A program made the position numbers and the translations under genes. Shown piece after piece: positions 61,040 through 64,000 of a stretch of 64,000 nt of DNA. The notes under the pieces were generated by a model that was not told the origin of the DNA, did not search any database, and saw nothing but the letters and a program-made list of their open reading frames with translations. Numbering within the stretch: position 1 is the first letter of the stretch; every line of letters starts with the position of its first letter. The stretch comes from CAZJKE01 sp964546585 (GTDB taxonomy: Bacteria > Planctomycetota > Phycisphaerae > Phycisphaerales > SM1A02): assembly GCA_964546585.1 (NCBI GenBank), contig CAZJKE010000008.1, forward strand, positions 1-64,000. Reading direction: 5' to 3'.

Positions 61040-62191
61040 TCAGAGTCGAGCGTGTTCTTCCTTTGCAAGGGCTCTGATTTTCGCCGGAAGCCGCGGCTCT
61101 TCCATGACACCCGCAAGGCCGCGTTCCATCGCGGTGCTGGACTGGCGGCTGATGACCACATCATGATGCTGCCGCGCCGCCGCAATCGACGCAACATACA
61201 AATGACCACCGAGTCGCCGATCTGCTGCGTCTTCCCCCACCAGCCGCAGAGTCTTGAAGCAGTCCTTGGCCGCACGCAGCACGCCAACATCGTGTGAACC
61301 GCAGAAGAGGTCCACCGCCGACGCTGCACCGAGGTCACGGGCAATGAGATCTGCCCCGAGCAAGCCTTGATCACTCTTTCCCTGCACCGCCCATTCTAAT
61401 ACGGACCGTGCAGCGGCGGCCATGTCAGGCCCGGATAACGCTTCCCGAAGCACATGAACCTCCGGATCCACCTGCACTTCACTGATCAGCGTTGTCTCCA
61501 CCAGATCGCGAAGTTCGCTGACAACCAGCCGCTGCACCTGCATCAACATGACCGACGCCTGCGCAGCATCGGGAATGTTCCATTGGCTGAGCAGCAAACG
61601 GTACGGCTCCGGTGGATGCCCAAGCCAAGCTGGACGCAGCACTCTTGCATGAAAGACACCCCAGTGCGGCCCAAGTCGGTCAGCCCGACAGACATCGCGG
61701 GCACGACGAATGGCCGACACCACCAGCGACGCACCCCACGTCCTCCGAAAAGCATCACGCGGCTCCTGATCCGCGGACAACGAATTGATGAGCGGCAGGA
61801 TTTGGGATACCCGGCCATGGGCGGCGTCGATTCGCGGCGACACCATATCCCAACCGTTGTGCATACATCGCTGCAGATGCGCAGGGGCCGACTCCTCCAA
61901 CAACTCTCGCTGCCGCCCACCGGGCGGTTCTTCACCACAGTGAAGACTGCTGCCATCGAGCAACTGTTCGGCCCATGTTGCGGTGGCGGCGAAAGCCTCG
62001 GTCGGCGAACACCCTTTCTGCAGGCAAAAGGCATACATCGCGGGCCAGCAATGTCGCACGACCGACATGTCTTCATTGCCGGATGCGCCTGACATGACAG
62101 AACCCGCGGCGGCGATGGCACCAGCCCATCGCGTCGGTCCGTGGGCTGTCAGCCCAGCCTTGTCCGTCGGTGTATTCGCGTTCTCTTCCAT
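61040..62191 (-). CDS. Sigma-70-like protein, probably degenerate
   Basis: A 383-residue protein (ATG 62191). The N-terminal 90 residues (GPTRWAGAIAAAG, VVRHCWPAMYAFCLQKGCSP, TEAFAATATWAEQLL) follow the pattern of planctomycete ECF-type sigma region 2 (TRW...YW.PLYAF.RR.G...D). Later, LGPHWGVFHARVLRPAWLG and QASVMLMQVQRLVVSELRDLV resemble the region around sigma 4, but the DNA-contact motif is not clear. No anti-sigma gene is near. It may be a repurposed sigma-like regulator. Divergent from ahcY across 98 bases. Confidence 0.55.
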   Translation of the reverse strand: MEENANTPTDKAGLTAHGPTRWAGAIAAAGSVMSGASGNEDMSVVRHCWPAMYAFCLQKGCSPTEAFAATATWAEQLLDGSSLHCGEEPPGGRQRELLEESAPAHLQRCMHNGWDMVSPRIDAAHGRVSQILPLINSLSADQEPRDAFRRTWGASLVVSAIRRARDVCRADRLGPHWGVFHARVLRPAWLGHPPEPYRLLLSQWNIPDAAQASVMLMQVQRLVVSELRDLVETTLISEVQVDPEVHVLREALSGPDMAAAARSVLEWAVQGKSDQGLLGADLIARDLGAASAVDLFCGSHDVGVLRAAKDCFKTLRLVGEDAADRRLGGHLYVASIAAARQHHDVVISRQSSTAMERGLAGVMEEPRLPAKIRALAKEEHARL

Positions 62192-62225
62192 CAGATCCGT
62201 CCCCGCCGTGCAGTATACTGGGTCG

Positions 62226-62251
62226 CGTTCATCCAACGATCCGGATGAACG
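62226..62251. promoter_or_regulatory. 9-bp inverted repeat in the ahcY leader
   Basis: CGTTCATCC (62226-62234) pairs with GGATGAACG (62243-62251) around an 8-base spacer. It lies 38 bases before the ahcY start, after a possible -10 (TATACT, 62214-62219). A dimeric repressor site or an RNA hairpin in the leader are both possible. I saw no SAH-riboswitch core here. Confidence 0.5.
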
Positions 62252-62289
62252 GATGAAACACTGCCATGTCTGCCAAGGAGAATCGACCC

Positions 62290-63783
<1,494 letters not shown>

Positions 63784-63806
63784 GCAACTCCAAGAGAGGG
63801 CATCAC

Positions 63807-64000
63807 ATGAAGAACATCGAACATCGAATCGAGACACTCGAACGACGCTGCCGCCGACAGCAGTTGCTCATCGGCGGTATCGCCCTGACCCTCGCCGGCG
63901 CAGTCGGCCTCGGCATGAGTCAGGACAAGCCCACGGACTTGGTCGTCAACTCACTGACCATTCTCGATACAAAGGGTACGCCCCGAATGGAAATGGGCGT
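63807..64000 (+). CDS. Membrane-anchored coiled-coil protein, 3' part outside window
   Basis: The first 64 residues are visible. A charged N-terminal helix (MKNIEHRIETLERRCRRQQ) with coiled-coil spacing leads into a membrane span (LLIGGIALTLAGAVGLGM), then SLTILDTKGTPRMEMG, a beta pattern (LxLxDxxGxxR) that recurs in a class of bacterial anchored proteins. The gene runs off the right edge. AGAGAGG lies 7 bases before the ATG. Function unknown; 23 bases after ahcY, so probably in its operon. Confidence 0.7.
   Translation, partial: MKNIEHRIETLERRCRRQQLLIGGIALTLAGAVGLGMSQDKPTDLVVNSLTILDTKGTPRMEMG

Overview
The window looks like one scaffold of a Planctomycetota bacterium, most likely of a Phycisphaerae-like lineage, with a GC content that I estimate by eye at about 60 percent. 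The signs are: a secreted protein with a Pro-Ala plus Arg-rich C-terminal sorting tail, a dockerin-like tail (DINDLLAVISAWV), a Ser/Thr kinase fused to WD40 repeats, a secreted protein ending in a pseudopilin-like YSVG/GDFVIWPP tail, a degenerate sigma-70-like protein, and a large GlmL/DUF6754-like membrane cluster. The cell is a diderm: it has a PagL-like outer-membrane lipid A deacylase, a GmhA-type isomerase, an ArnT-type GT39 enzyme and several lipoproteins. The lineage assignment is inference from gene content. A run of exactly 100 N at 20640-20739 shows this is a draft or metagenome scaffold.

Layout. 1-1647 (minus): thioredoxin reductase (cut at the edge) and a secreted protein. 1822-4721 (plus): alanine dehydrogenase, a cysteine desulfurase-like enzyme and a GmhA-type isomerase in one tight operon. 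4733-6103 (minus): MscS channel. 6279-15919 (plus): sorted secreted protein, MauE/thioredoxin-like fusion, M20 dipeptidase, an ABC-transport-associated membrane protein with its ATPase, NAD kinase, seryl-tRNA synthetase and TilS, followed by a dockerin remnant and a terminator. 16160-19886 (minus): DapF, an M48 protease and a lipoprotein. 19944-20526 (plus): NifU-like scaffold and CsrA. 20527-21129: the long intergenic stretch with the assembly gap and several hairpins. 21130-21588 (minus): MraZ with its own three-box operator. 21781-31647: flavin reductase; a minus operon with DUF2752, two paralogous lipoproteins and a glycosyltransferase; M19 dipeptidase; a ParA pair; GT39 and AroB. 31707-32478: tRNA-Glu and a PagL-like protein.

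32494-54227 is the most striking part: 21 minus-strand genes in one uninterrupted co-oriented run, most joined by ATGA, GTGA or TGATG overlaps. It starts with pyruvate phosphate dikinase and runs through a HIT protein, a WD40 kinase, NadC, BirA, then a nine-gene block centred on a GlmL/MutL ATPase-like protein with a double-barrel/KOW-like protein, a DUF6754-like membrane protein and three more polytopic or anchored membrane proteins. It ends in the classical rpmF-plsX-fabH-fabD-fabG-acpP-fabF lipid module. The GlmL block has no glutamate mutase genes nearby and is my best candidate for an undescribed membrane system.

54288-64000: PabB, a PilZ/YcgR-like protein, DUF58 and transglutaminase-like TgpA-type proteins, ScpB, an orphan ATP synthase epsilon subunit, a sigma-like protein, adenosylhomocysteinase and an incomplete membrane-anchored protein at the right edge. 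I saw no CRISPR array, insertion sequence, prophage or rRNA.
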